Shown piece after piece: positions 7,137-15,198 of a stretch of DNA of 29,972 nucleotides. The stretch is from an uncultured Muribaculaceae bacterium (lineage in GTDB: Bacteria; Bacteroidota; Bacteroidia; Bacteroidales; Muribaculaceae). The notes under the pieces were generated by a model. It was not told the DNA's origin and did not search any database. It saw nothing but the letters and a program-made list of their open reading frames with translations. The stretch spans positions 1 to 29,972 of the forward strand of contig CAJLTZ010000022.1 in assembly GCA_905209725.1 (NCBI GenBank). The letters run 5' to 3'. The position numbers were made by a program, and so were the translations under genes. The stretch's first letter is position 1. Each line of letters begins with the position of its first letter.

Positions 7137-8765
7137 ATGAAAACTAAACCCGATTTAGGATTCTGGAAGCTATGGAATCTTTCCTTCGGCTTCTTCGGCG
7201 TTCAGATTGCCTATGCACTCCAGAGCGCCAATGTATCCCGCATCTTCACCACGATCGGTGCGGACCCTCATGACCTGAGTTATTTCTGGATTCTTCCCCC
7301 TCTGATGGGTCTTGTGGTGCAGCCCATCGTGGGTATGCTCAGCGACCGCACATGGACACGTGTGGGCCGTCGTCTCCCCTACCTTATCGTGGGTGCGCTG
7401 ATTGCCGTGATCGTGATGTGTCTTCTTCCTAATGCCGGCAGCTTCAACTTCACAGTGCAGAGCGCGATCATCTTCGGCCTTGTGGCCCTGATGATGCTCG
7501 ACACATCCATCAATATGGCCATGCAGCCCTTCAAGATGCTTGTGGGCGATATGGTGAATGAGAAGCAGAAGGGCCTGGCCTACTCCATCCAGAGCTTCCT
7601 CTGCAACGCCGGCTCCGTGGTGGGCTATATCTTCCCGATGCTCCTGATGTGGATTGGACTGCAGAACGTGGCTCCCACGGGCGTGGTGCCCGACACCGTG
7701 ATATGGTCGTTCTATATCGGCGCCGCTATCCTGCTTCTCTGCGTGATTTATTCGCTTGTCAAAATTAAGGAGTGGCCGCCGAAACTCTATAATGAGTATA
7801 ATGGCATCGACGAAAGCAAGGCCAAGGAGAAGGGCGAGAAGCGAAACGTATTCTATCTGCTGGGCCACGCTCCCTCCACATTCTGGACTGTTGGCCTCGT
7901 GCAGTTCTTCTGCTGGTTCGCATTCCTCTTCCTCTGGACATATGCCACCAACACCGTGGCCCACAACGCCTTCAACACTCCCGAGGCTGTAAGTTACACC
8001 GGTCTCAGCGCCGATGGTCAGGAATTCAATGGTAAGTTTGTGGTGCTCAACGACAAGGATGTCGTAATAGAGCATGGCAAGAAGGTCAGCGATCTTCTCG
8101 ACAATGCAAGCGGCTCCGCCAAAATCACCACAGCCGACATCGTGGTGAAGAATGCCGATGGCAGCCTTCAGATTGAGGGTGCCAAGTCGCACAATATCCC
8201 CGATGCTTCAAGGGTTGAGTTTATCTCGAAGACAGTGCTCGACGCCGCCACTCCCGAATATAATGCTGCGGGCAACTGGGTAGGACTTCTTTACGCCGTC
8301 CAGGCACTGGGTTCGGTGGCTTGGGCAGTGCTGCTGCCTCGATTCCGCAGCCGCAAGTTCTCCTACACGCTCAGTCTGCTTCTTGGCGCTGCTGGCTTCA
8401 TCATGACATCGTTTGTCACCGACCAGTACCTGCTCTTCGTGGCATTCATCCTGATTGGTTGTGCATGGGCGGCGATGCTTGCCTGGCCGTTCACGATTCT
8501 CACCAACTCGCTGCGTGGCGGCAACATCGGCGCATATCTCGGCCTCTTCAACTGCACGATATGTGTGCCGCAGATTGTGGCAGCGCTTGCCGGCGGTTGG
8601 ATTCTCTCGCTGATGAGCACCCCCGGCCAACTTGCACCGGAATATTTGATGATGACAGTAGCCGGCATATCGCTTGTGATCGGCAGCATTTGCGTATTCT
8701 TCATCAAGGAGGGACCCGGCAAAGAACCGGTAGAGGAGACCCCCGCCGTCAGCGAAAACATCTGA
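7137..8765 (+). CDS. MFS sugar-type transporter (SLC45/GPH-like) with a large extracytoplasmic insertion
   Basis: A 542-residue polytopic membrane protein with about 12 hydrophobic segments. The loop DRTWTRVGRRLPY (70-82) after the second or third segment is the RxGRR signature of MFS carriers, and overall it resembles the SLC45/glycoside-cation symporter types common in Bacteroidetes, so a disaccharide or similar sugar is the likely substrate (inference). Between the segment ending near residue 271 and the one beginning near 380 there is a polar insertion of roughly 85 residues (about 285-370: NGKFVVLNDKDVV, KITTADIVVKNADGS). It reads like a small soluble beta-rich domain and is predicted to face the periplasm. 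Close relatives usually have only a short loop there. The C-terminal tail is acidic. Confidence 0.85.
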   Translation: MKTKPDLGFWKLWNLSFGFFGVQIAYALQSANVSRIFTTIGADPHDLSYFWILPPLMGLVVQPIVGMLSDRTWTRVGRRLPYLIVGALIAVIVMCLLPNAGSFNFTVQSAIIFGLVALMMLDTSINMAMQPFKMLVGDMVNEKQKGLAYSIQSFLCNAGSVVGYIFPMLLMWIGLQNVAPTGVVPDTVIWSFYIGAAILLLCVIYSLVKIKEWPPKLYNEYNGIDESKAKEKGEKRNVFYLLGHAPSTFWTVGLVQFFCWFAFLFLWTYATNTVAHNAFNTPEAVSYTGLSADGQEFNGKFVVLNDKDVVIEHGKKVSDLLDNASGSAKITTADIVVKNADGSLQIEGAKSHNIPDASRVEFISKTVLDAATPEYNAAGNWVGLLYAVQALGSVAWAVLLPRFRSRKFSYTLSLLLGAAGFIMTSFVTDQYLLFVAFILIGCAWAAMLAWPFTILTNSLRGGNIGAYLGLFNCTICVPQIVAALAGGWILSLMSTPGQLAPEYLMMTVAGISLVIGSICVFFIKEGPGKEPVEETPAVSENI

Positions 8766-8767
8766 TG

Positions 8768-8788
8768 GAATTTTTGAATTTTGAATTA
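8768..8788. repeat. TTTTGAATT-type short repeat after the MFS stop codon
   Basis: Directly after the stop codon there are two tandem units of the form GAATTTT(T), followed by a weaker copy at 8801-8817. The same ATTCAAAATT core appears at 13675-13693, 15178-15198 and 16351-16370. Confidence 0.6.
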
Positions 8789-8823
8789 ATAGATGCCTTA
8801 ATTTGAAATTTTGAATATTAAGA

Positions 8824-8861
8824 CGCGGGGCGACTGCCAATGAAAGTGCAGTCGCCCCGCG
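8824..8861. terminator. Strong hairpin between convergent genes (shared terminator)
   Basis: A perfect 14-bp GC-rich stem pairs CGCGGGGCGACTGC (8824-8837) with GCAGTCGCCCCGCG (8848-8861) around a 10-nt loop. It lies between the stop of the MFS gene (+) and the stop of the GNAT gene (-). Neither side has a long T-run, although GTATTTCCTT follows on the + strand. It most likely ends both transcripts. Confidence 0.7.
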
Positions 8862-8882
8862 GTATTTCCTTCAGTATGGTCG

Positions 8883-8899
8883 CTCCTGTTCTCCTGTCC
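8883..8899. repeat. 17-bp dispersed repeat, copy 1
   Basis: CTCCTGTTCTCCTGTCC is identical to 15161-15177 and is followed in both places by A-rich sequence and TTCA. Read on the - strand it starts seven bases beyond the stop codon of the GNAT gene; copy 2 similarly follows the DnaD-like gene on the same strand. Confidence 0.8.
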
Positions 8900-8905
8900 A
8901 AAAAT

Positions 8906-9496
8906 TCAGCATTTATGCAGGCTTTTGCCGGCGGGGAGCTGGAGGTGGTTCATCATCACGCCCGCAAAAAGCGTGTCGCCTACCTTCTCAAACCCCATCG
9001 ACAGATAGAGACCGAGCGCACGCGGATTGTCGCTGTCGGCAAGCATGCCCGGTATCAATCCCTTGCTTCTCCCCTCCTCCACGGCAACCGCTATAAGTTT
9101 CTGCGCTATCCCCTGCCCGCGAAACTCCGGAAACACGGCCAACGAGTCCATGTAATACTCGCCCGGAATCGTCTCATCGGGCAACTCGCCCTCAAACGTA
9201 TGACCCAATTCCTTAGAAGCCTCCTCAATGAATGCCTCGCGCAGCCGGTGAAGGTCGCCTCCATCATATGCTACAAGGTAACCGGCTGTGCGGCCATCGT
9301 CGGTCACTGCCTTGATGGTGTTGCGATAGGAATACTGCGAGTCATCACGCCTGCATAGATTTGTGAACGTGCGGTGAACATCCTCCGCCGTGTGGCGCTC
9401 GCCGGCGAAATTACGGGCAATCTCATCCCCTACAGCCATTATCACCACCTCCGCAATGCGGGGTGCATCCTCCTTTGTAGCTCTCTCTATTCTCAT
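8906..9496 (-). CDS. GNAT-family N-acetyltransferase
   Basis: A 196-residue GCN5-related acetyltransferase that would transfer an acetyl group from acetyl-CoA to an unidentified amine. The acetyl-CoA pocket is visible as MDSLAVFPEFRGQGIAQKLI (about 115-134, with the RGQGIA pyrophosphate loop). DNPRALGLYLSMGFEKVGD follows as the usual C-terminal motif B. An acidic insert (LREAFIEEASKELGHTFEG) precedes the core. Its ATG overlaps the stop of the upstream phosphatase gene (ATGA at 9493-9496), so the two are probably translationally coupled. The substrate is unknown. Confidence 0.88.
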   Translation of the reverse strand: MRIERATKEDAPRIAEVVIMAVGDEIARNFAGERHTAEDVHRTFTNLCRRDDSQYSYRNTIKAVTDDGRTAGYLVAYDGGDLHRLREAFIEEASKELGHTFEGELPDETIPGEYYMDSLAVFPEFRGQGIAQKLIAVAVEEGRSKGLIPGMLADSDNPRALGLYLSMGFEKVGDTLFAGVMMNHLQLPAGKSLHKC

Positions 9497-10749
9497 TGTC
9501 TCCAGAATTTTTTTACATCCTCCCAGCGATAATATGGCCAGATATCTGTGGCCACAGGTATGCGCGTCTCCTTCTCATTATGCAGGATCTTCACAAGCAC
9601 ATCGCCGGGACGCTTCGGATTGCGGAAAAATATAAGTTGGATGTTAGCCGCCATCGGAGAAACCTTCCAGTCGCACCAGCCCTCATAGAAGCGGTCGGGG
9701 TCATTGATCACCGTGTCGCAACCAGCGAGATGCATCCTTGCGGTGAGGGGTACCACATTGCCGTCGTGGCCGAAACGCAATGCAGCCGAAGGATGGTCCA
9801 TAAGGATTGCAGAATCAGCAGTGTCAATAATATTATTCAGAAGATTATCGGCATTCTTCAGGTGCACGCCCTTGGCCGGGCCATAGTTGCTGTGGCGGGC
9901 ATAGAATCCGGCATTAACACACTGCCAGAGGTCGAAAAGTTCATCGGCGGTAAGATATTTGAAGAAATCGATCTTCCCCTCCGTGTTCTGCGCGTCGGAA
10001 GCCAGCCAGTAAACGCCCCACATGAAATCATAAGGATTCACATACTTCTCCACGAAATCCTTGTTGGAGAAAATGGAGGCCACAAGGCGGTCGGGGCGCG
10101 TGTTGCGCTCATTCATCTTGCGGTAAACCTCCGCCCACCATCCGTTGCGGTCGTTGAAGGCAAGGCTTTCATCCACATCGTGACAGAGGTAAGGCATATA
10201 CCTGTTGGCCGACTCGATGTCAATCTGCAGGCGCGGATTCTTCTCCTTCAGGCTCTCGCAGAAAGATGACATGCTCAGGATGCAGCGGGGCACGAGCGTG
10301 CTCCTTGCTGTGATGTCCGACTTGTCAGTGAATACCTCGGGATAGTTATTAATCATGCGGCGGGCAATGGCATGATGCTGGCGGCGCCCTAAGGGAGAAA
10401 GCGCACCGCCCCTTCCCGCAGCCTCAAGCATAAGAGAGTCAAGGCGGATGTTCAGTTCCTTGCCCAGCGGCGTGAGTGCATTCATGCTATCGGCCTTGTG
10501 CATGATTCTGACCACATTCATGTAGTCGTTGTCGCTGATGAGATAGCGCGAGCCGTGACGGCCGTAATGGCTTATGTGGAAGGGTTTATACCCCTTGGGA
10601 GCCGGTGTGTTGTCGGCTGAGGTGGTTGGGTATGCGAGATATACGCCACCTGTCTTGTTGAGGTCGGCGGCCATCTCCTCGCGGGTGGTCTGGGCTGATA
10701 CACCCAGAGCCAGAACTGCAGATAATGCAATCAGGGAAAAAGACTTCAT
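9493..10749 (-). CDS. Secreted histidine acid phosphatase (MINPP/phytase-like clade)
   Basis: A 418-residue histidine phosphatase of branch 2. The ATG at 10749 gives a clean signal peptide (MKSFSLIALSAVLALGVSAQ), so the enzyme is exported; a longer in-frame reading to 10923 is rejected because it would bury that peptide and overlap the upstream gene. The catalytic RHGSR is at residues 64-68 (the His forms the phosphohistidine) and the partner motif HD is at 328-329 in RFGHDGNVVPL. Related Bacteroidetes enzymes hydrolyse phytate or other phosphomonoesters; which applies here is not visible. It lies 29 bp after the unknown 405-aa gene and overlaps the GNAT start. Confidence 0.85.
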   Translation of the reverse strand: MKSFSLIALSAVLALGVSAQTTREEMAADLNKTGGVYLAYPTTSADNTPAPKGYKPFHISHYGRHGSRYLISDNDYMNVVRIMHKADSMNALTPLGKELNIRLDSLMLEAAGRGGALSPLGRRQHHAIARRMINNYPEVFTDKSDITARSTLVPRCILSMSSFCESLKEKNPRLQIDIESANRYMPYLCHDVDESLAFNDRNGWWAEVYRKMNERNTRPDRLVASIFSNKDFVEKYVNPYDFMWGVYWLASDAQNTEGKIDFFKYLTADELFDLWQCVNAGFYARHSNYGPAKGVHLKNADNLLNNIIDTADSAILMDHPSAALRFGHDGNVVPLTARMHLAGCDTVINDPDRFYEGWCDWKVSPMAANIQLIFFRNPKRPGDVLVKILHNEKETRIPVATDIWPYYRWEDVKKFWRQ

Positions 10750-10778
10750 GATTGATGATTGATGATTATGATTTATGA

Positions 10779-11996
10779 TTAATCGCGGTAATATTCCTGC
10801 AGGTAGCAGCGGGCTATCATGTCCCAGTATTTCTGCACGAGGAGGGTATCGTTGCTGCCGGGAAAGGCAGCATCGGGAACCCAGCCCTGCGAGAACGCAT
10901 ACTTCACGAGGTCGGCGGGGCATCTGCCCCTTACGCTCAGCATCTCGAAAGCATTTTCAAGCGCATACTCCTTGTCATATAAGTCGTTGCCGGGGGCGGC
11001 GATGCAGCGGGCCACATCCCGTGCCATCAGCATTCCTTTGTATTTGTTAACAAGCAGCACATAATCGTGAGCTCCCTTCGCCTGAGAGAGATGCTCCTTG
11101 CCCTCTTCCCAACCGAGTCCCTCGATAAAGAAGCGGTTCATCTCCTCGTAAGAGGCGAAAAACTTGATCGGGCTGCCACCGGTGGCCTTCACAAACTGCT
11201 CGTAATATTTATGCACAGGTCGCTTGTCGGCCTCGCTCTTGGGAGGCATCGTTACGTCGATGAGCCGGTTGTGGAGCATCATCATCAGCCATTCGGTGAT
11301 GAAAAGAGCCAGCGGACCGATGGGGCGCTCCCCTATCGCCTCGTTGAGGCGCTGCTCCACGAATGCGGGGATATCCTTCTCCTTCGCGGCCTGAGCCTCC
11401 ATCACAATCTCGAAAAGCGACAGCGAGAAGGAGGGAGTCAGCAGATATGAATGCTGGAAAAGCCACTGCCCAAGTTCCACGATTTTGCTCTCGTCATCCT
11501 TGTCGGTATAGTCGAGTCCGCGGCCGAGATGGAAATTGTCGGGCGTGGGCGCATCCTCATAGATGCTTTCCAGATAGTCGAAGCAGGCATCGGCCGCCTT
11601 CAGCAGGACAGGATTGAGGGGATAGATGTCGCGAAGCTGCTCGCTATACATAGCCACGGAATACCACATCATCCAACGCACATCCTCCCGGTTGAGCTCC
11701 GACTCAATATAATCCGCTCCGACTGGGAAGAATGGCACAAGATAGCCATAGAGTTTCTTGTTGGCTTCCACGAAAGAGCGCCAGAGTCCGCCGTCGGCCA
11801 CCACATCCTCGAAATAGTTGGCAATAAGTATCGCAGCCTTCTTGGCAATCGGTTCAGAAGCGAGAGCCGCAAGACCATTCTCCAGGCATAGATCCATCAG
11901 GCGGTTGGCCACGCCAAGATAATATTCATCCGTAGGATAGTCCTCCGGAAACCCCGGTTGCATCACAAGAAACTCCTGCATTTTAATCTTTTCCAT
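10779..11996 (-). CDS. Conserved Bacteroidales-type protein of unknown function (405 aa)
   Basis: A 405-residue soluble protein without signal peptide or membrane segments. It is acidic, rich in Tyr, Trp and Met, and looks mostly helical (for example LANRLMDLCLENGL-like amphipathic stretches and LFITEWLMMMLHNRLID). It resembles the uncharacterised DUF3843-type proteins of Bacteroidetes, but that assignment is from memory and uncertain. No catalytic motif stands out. It starts 22 bp after hisS and ends 29 bp before the phosphatase, so it belongs to the hisS transcription unit. Confidence 0.75.
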   Translation of the reverse strand: MEKIKMQEFLVMQPGFPEDYPTDEYYLGVANRLMDLCLENGLAALASEPIAKKAAILIANYFEDVVADGGLWRSFVEANKKLYGYLVPFFPVGADYIESELNREDVRWMMWYSVAMYSEQLRDIYPLNPVLLKAADACFDYLESIYEDAPTPDNFHLGRGLDYTDKDDESKIVELGQWLFQHSYLLTPSFSLSLFEIVMEAQAAKEKDIPAFVEQRLNEAIGERPIGPLALFITEWLMMMLHNRLIDVTMPPKSEADKRPVHKYYEQFVKATGGSPIKFFASYEEMNRFFIEGLGWEEGKEHLSQAKGAHDYVLLVNKYKGMLMARDVARCIAAPGNDLYDKEYALENAFEMLSVRGRCPADLVKYAFSQGWVPDAAFPGSNDTLLVQKYWDMIARCYLQEYYRD

Positions 11997-12018
11997 ATCG
12001 ATATAATTGAGGTGTTCC

Positions 12019-13380
12019 TTACTTGAGGATTTCGATAGCCTCGGCAGGAGTGACCTTCTTCTGCTCGCCCGAAGCCATATCCTTTAGCACGATAGTGCCG
12101 TCGGCAATCTCCGACTCGCCCACGAAAGCCGTGTAGGGAATGGCGTCGGCATCGGCCATCGACATCTGCTTCTTCATCTTGGCGTTGTCGGGATAGAGTT
12201 GGGCGGCGATACCGGCCTCACGCAGCATCTTCACATATTTAGCAGCCTGGAGAGCCTCGCGCGCGCTGAAATTGATGAAGAGCACCTTCACTGTCTGTGT
12301 GATCTCAGCCGGATAGAGGTTGAGCTGGTTCATCACATCATAGATGCGGTCGGCGCCGAAGGAGATACCCACGCCGGAGAGGCCCGGCATACCGAACACG
12401 CCCGTGAGGTTGTCGTAGCGGCCACCCCCTGTGATGCTGCCGATCTCCACATCACGGGCCTTCACCTCGATGATGGTGCCCGTGTAATAATTCAGCCCGC
12501 GGGCCAGAGAGATATCCACCTCCATCTCGGCCTTGTGGCCGATGGCGTCAATACCGGCGAACACCTCGCGCATCTCCTCCAATCCCTTTCGCCCAACCTC
12601 CGAATCCTTCAGGAAATCGGTCATCACCGCCAATTTCTCCTCATTGCTGCCGGAAAGGGAGAGAATAGGACGCAGTTTGTCTACAGCCTCTGTGGTGAGG
12701 CCACGCTCGATGAGTTCGGCATTCACATTGTCGATACCTATCTTGTCAATCTTGTCGATGGCCACAGTGATATCCACAATCTTGTCGGCCTCGCCGATTG
12801 TCTCTGCGATACCGGCAAGTATCTTGCGGTTGTTCACCTTGACAGTGATTCGGATACCGAGTTTGGCGAACACATCATCGATGAGCGAGAGGAGCTCCAC
12901 CTCGTTGAGGAGGGAATCGCTGCCCACCACATCGGCGTCGCACTGATAGAACTCTCTGTAGCGGCCCTTTTGCGGGCGGTCGGCGCGCCAAACGGGTTGG
13001 ATCTGGTAGCGCTTGAAGGGCATCTGCAGATCGTTGCGGTGCTGCACCACGAAGCGGGCGAAAGGCACGGTGAGGTCGTAGCGGAGACCCTTCTCGCAGA
13101 TGCGGGATGCAAGGCGCACGGTGTTGCGCTCGAGCATCTCCTCGTCGTTGACATCCTTCAGGAAGTCGCCTGAATTGAGAATCTTGAAAAGGAGTTTGTC
13201 GCCCTCCTCGCCATATTTACCCATAAGGGTAGAGAGGTTCTCCATAGCAGGAGTCTCGATCTGCTTATAACCGAAGAGTTTGAAAGAATTCTTGATAGTA
13301 TCGAAGATATAGTTGCGCTTCGCCATCTCGAGGGGAGAGAAATCGCGAGTGCCTTTAGGGATACCGGGTTTCTGGGCCAT
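12019..13380 (-). CDS. hisS: Histidyl-tRNA synthetase
   Basis: A class IIa synthetase that charges tRNA-His with histidine. The 453 residues show motif 1 (about 40-60), motif 2 (RYREFYQCDADVVG, about 140-153), the histidine-specific segments LARGLNYYTG (292-301) and GGGRYDNL (318-325), motif 3 (GVGISFGADRI, 336-346) and a C-terminal anticodon-binding domain (about 360-453). Length is normal. The start MAQKPGIPKGTRDF is the standard family N-terminus. It heads a four-gene run on the - strand and has a very good promoter at 13468-13499. Confidence 0.97.
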   Translation of the reverse strand: MAQKPGIPKGTRDFSPLEMAKRNYIFDTIKNSFKLFGYKQIETPAMENLSTLMGKYGEEGDKLLFKILNSGDFLKDVNDEEMLERNTVRLASRICEKGLRYDLTVPFARFVVQHRNDLQMPFKRYQIQPVWRADRPQKGRYREFYQCDADVVGSDSLLNEVELLSLIDDVFAKLGIRITVKVNNRKILAGIAETIGEADKIVDITVAIDKIDKIGIDNVNAELIERGLTTEAVDKLRPILSLSGSNEEKLAVMTDFLKDSEVGRKGLEEMREVFAGIDAIGHKAEMEVDISLARGLNYYTGTIIEVKARDVEIGSITGGGRYDNLTGVFGMPGLSGVGISFGADRIYDVMNQLNLYPAEITQTVKVLFINFSAREALQAAKYVKMLREAGIAAQLYPDNAKMKKQMSMADADAIPYTAFVGESEIADGTIVLKDMASGEQKKVTPAEAIEILK

Positions 13381-13467
13381 TATAAATGAATTTAATCAGA
13401 GACAATGAAAAATGACAATAAAGCAGAGGCATTAATCAATGTCTAATCAGTGAATAGAATTAAGATA

Positions 13468-13499
13468 CAAAGTTACAAAACTTCGCGCCGAAATGCAAA
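13468..13499 (-). promoter_or_regulatory. Promoter of hisS operon (Bacteroidetes consensus)
   Basis: Read on the - strand, TTTG (13496-13499) is followed after exactly 20 bp by TAACTTTG (13468-13475), a full match to the TTTG-N20-TAnnTTTG consensus. It predicts a start near 13461 and a leader of about 80 nt before hisS. Confidence 0.75.
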
Positions 13500-13620
13500 T
13501 GCAAAGACGCCCCCTCCAGCGCATGTCCTTCTTCGTCGATGCCTATTGCTGATTGTCAGTAGATTATCTGATTAACGCGCGCGGAGACGCAGAGAAAATT
13601 TTGTCGATGCTGCTGAAATT

Positions 13621-13671
13621 GTCGCTGATAAGGGCGTCGGCCACTCCAATGCACGCCCAGCGCCGTCGCTG
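13621..13671 (+). repeat. GC-rich structured intergenic repeat, copy A
   Basis: The segment includes AGGGCGTCGGCCACTCCAAT and, after GCACGCCCAG, ends in CGCCGTCGCTGAG. It aligns with 16309-16350 over about 45 bp with few mismatches and is followed in both places by the ATTCAAAATT repeat. The 5' hairpin arm seen in copy B is degraded here. Confidence 0.75.
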
Positions 13672-13674
13672 AGA

Positions 13675-13693
13675 TTATTCAAATTCAAAATTA
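13675..13693. repeat. ATTCAAAATT-type repeat abutting the helicase stop codon
   Basis: Read on the - strand, TAATTTTGAATTTGAATAA begins with the stop codon of the DnaB-like gene itself. Similar units directly follow the stop codons of the MFS and DnaD-like genes. Confidence 0.6.
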
Positions 13694-15076
13694 GAACGGC
13701 AGTTTGGAGGCCGGGCGCTCTGTGGGGGCTTGGCGATAGGCGTCGAGTTCGTCGAGTTCGTAGAAGGATGTCGTGTCGCTCTCGAAACCGCAGATGAAGT
13801 CCATCGTACCCGAATTGCGCCCCTTCACCTTCATTATCAACGCCGTGCCATCTGTGTTAACATCATGATAGGGCGCCGGATAATTCATCCCCGCTGCCGG
13901 ACGGTGGATAAGGTAGATATCATCTGCCGCCTCCTCAATCTGCCCCGATGAACGGAGCCGCGACTTACTCGGTACCGGATTCTTCGCATCGCGGCTCAAC
14001 TGCGAGATGGCGATAATCCAGATATCCAGTTCCTTCGCGAGATTCTTCAGCGAACGGGCTGCCTCGGCCATCAACTGCTCCGGATTGCGGTCGCGCATGT
14101 TCACCGACAGAATCTGCATATAGTCCACCACTGCCCCCTTGATGTCATGCTTGTGCTTCAGATGCCGGATTGAGGCAACAATCGAATCGAGCGACGACGT
14201 GGAACGCCCGTCAAAAAAGAAACGCGACGTGTCTAATCCGTCAAACGCACCCATCACCTTCTCAAACTGCTCGTCCGACAGTTTGTCGTAGAGGATGTGC
14301 GAGGAAGATATGCCGCACTGCATGGCCATAAGACGCGCTGAAAGGTTGACAGGCTGCATCTCCATCGAATAGAACGCCACTCCGTGGCCATGCATGATAG
14401 CAGAACGGGCAAGCGAGAGAGCGAAGGAGGTCTTGCCCTGCGACGTCTCGGCACCAATCACAATCAGGTCGGAGGGCATCAGACCACCCTTTTCATCAAT
14501 CTTCCGGAAACCAGTCGGCGTACCGTAGAAATCATCCGGACCGCGGTTGAGGTTACTCTCCACCCGCTTTAGCACGTTGAACCCCTCCTCCATGAGAGTC
14601 GTGATCTTGCTCTCGGTGTAATCGAAGAGGCTTTTGATGCGGTCGAGCGCCTCATTGCGCACCGCCAAAATGTCCGTAGCCATATCCTGGCAGGCATGCA
14701 TCGTGCGCAGGCTAAGGTTCATGAGTTCGCGGCGGGCTGCAAGGTCGCGCAGAATCTGCACATGGGCATGCACGTCGTTCAGGCTGATTCCCTGGTAGCA
14801 GATCTCCCCCACATCCACTGCGCTGACGCTCGAATGCATCTTGCCAAGTTGATTGCTCACGGTGAGGAAGTCGATATTTCGCTGGTCGGCCTCCAGAGCC
14901 ACGATAGCATCAAAGATATCGCGGCACTTCGGGTCGAGGAAGCATTCCGACGACAAATGGTTGCGGTAATCATTGAAATCGATGCTCGACTGTAGCAGGC
15001 AGGAGATCACAGCGCGCTCGCACTCAGTGTCGTGCGGAAAATTGATAGTTTTGCGGGAATTGTCAATCGCATTCAT
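13691..15076 (-). CDS. DnaB-like replicative DNA helicase
   Basis: A 461-residue member of the DnaB family of hexameric, ATP-driven 5'-3' helicases. It has the N-terminal helical domain (DTECERAVISCLLQ, about 16-29, through about 155), a linker, and the RecA-like domain with Walker A GAETSQGKTS (208-217), FYSMEM (235-240, with the DnaB-type Glu239) and Walker B AVVDYMQIL (315-323). RLRSSGQIEEAADDI follows (about 368-382). It is somewhat shorter and more divergent than the usual chromosomal DnaB and pairs with a DnaD-like gene upstream on the same strand, an arrangement typical of phage or plasmid replication modules. Whether this is the host's only DnaB cannot be told from this window. Confidence 0.9.
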   Translation of the reverse strand: MNAIDNSRKTINFPHDTECERAVISCLLQSSIDFNDYRNHLSSECFLDPKCRDIFDAIVALEADQRNIDFLTVSNQLGKMHSSVSAVDVGEICYQGISLNDVHAHVQILRDLAARRELMNLSLRTMHACQDMATDILAVRNEALDRIKSLFDYTESKITTLMEEGFNVLKRVESNLNRGPDDFYGTPTGFRKIDEKGGLMPSDLIVIGAETSQGKTSFALSLARSAIMHGHGVAFYSMEMQPVNLSARLMAMQCGISSSHILYDKLSDEQFEKVMGAFDGLDTSRFFFDGRSTSSLDSIVASIRHLKHKHDIKGAVVDYMQILSVNMRDRNPEQLMAEAARSLKNLAKELDIWIIAISQLSRDAKNPVPSKSRLRSSGQIEEAADDIYLIHRPAAGMNYPAPYHDVNTDGTALIMKVKGRNSGTMDFICGFESDTTSFYELDELDAYRQAPTERPASKLPF

Positions 15077-15160
15077 ATCGTTAAAATTTTATCAAATCAG
15101 GAGTTAGGATATGTCAGCGTCCTAATCGGATATATCAAAGTCGTTAGGCCTGCTTTGGTT

Positions 15161-15177
15161 CTCCTGTTCTCCTGTCC
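15161..15177. repeat. 17-bp dispersed repeat, copy 2
   Basis: Exact second copy of the 8883-8899 sequence, lying just beyond the stop of the DnaD-like gene when read on the - strand. A related but shorter GGACAGGAG occurs at 16222-16230. Confidence 0.8.
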
Positions 15178-15198
15178 CAAATTCAACATTCAAAATTA
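15178..15198. repeat. ATTCAAAATT-type repeat at the DnaD-like stop codon
   Basis: Read on the - strand, TAATTTTGAATGTTGAATTT starts with the stop codon of the DnaD-like gene, as in the copy at the helicase gene. Confidence 0.6.

Larger units (their letters stand above)
13381..13690. other. 310-bp intergenic region between the DnaB-like gene and hisS
   Basis: It holds the hisS promoter (13468-13499), a copy of the GC-rich structured repeat (about 13621-13671) and an ATTCAAAATT-type repeat abutting the helicase stop. I see no open reading frame worth calling. Confidence 0.7.

Noticed and set aside
7170..8192. Long 340-codon frame antisense to the MFS transporter
   Set aside because: His- and Gly-rich translation with no domain; a shadow of strong codon bias on the other strand.
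12199..13173. 324-codon frame antisense to hisS
   Set aside because: hisS is unambiguous and the antisense product has no family features.
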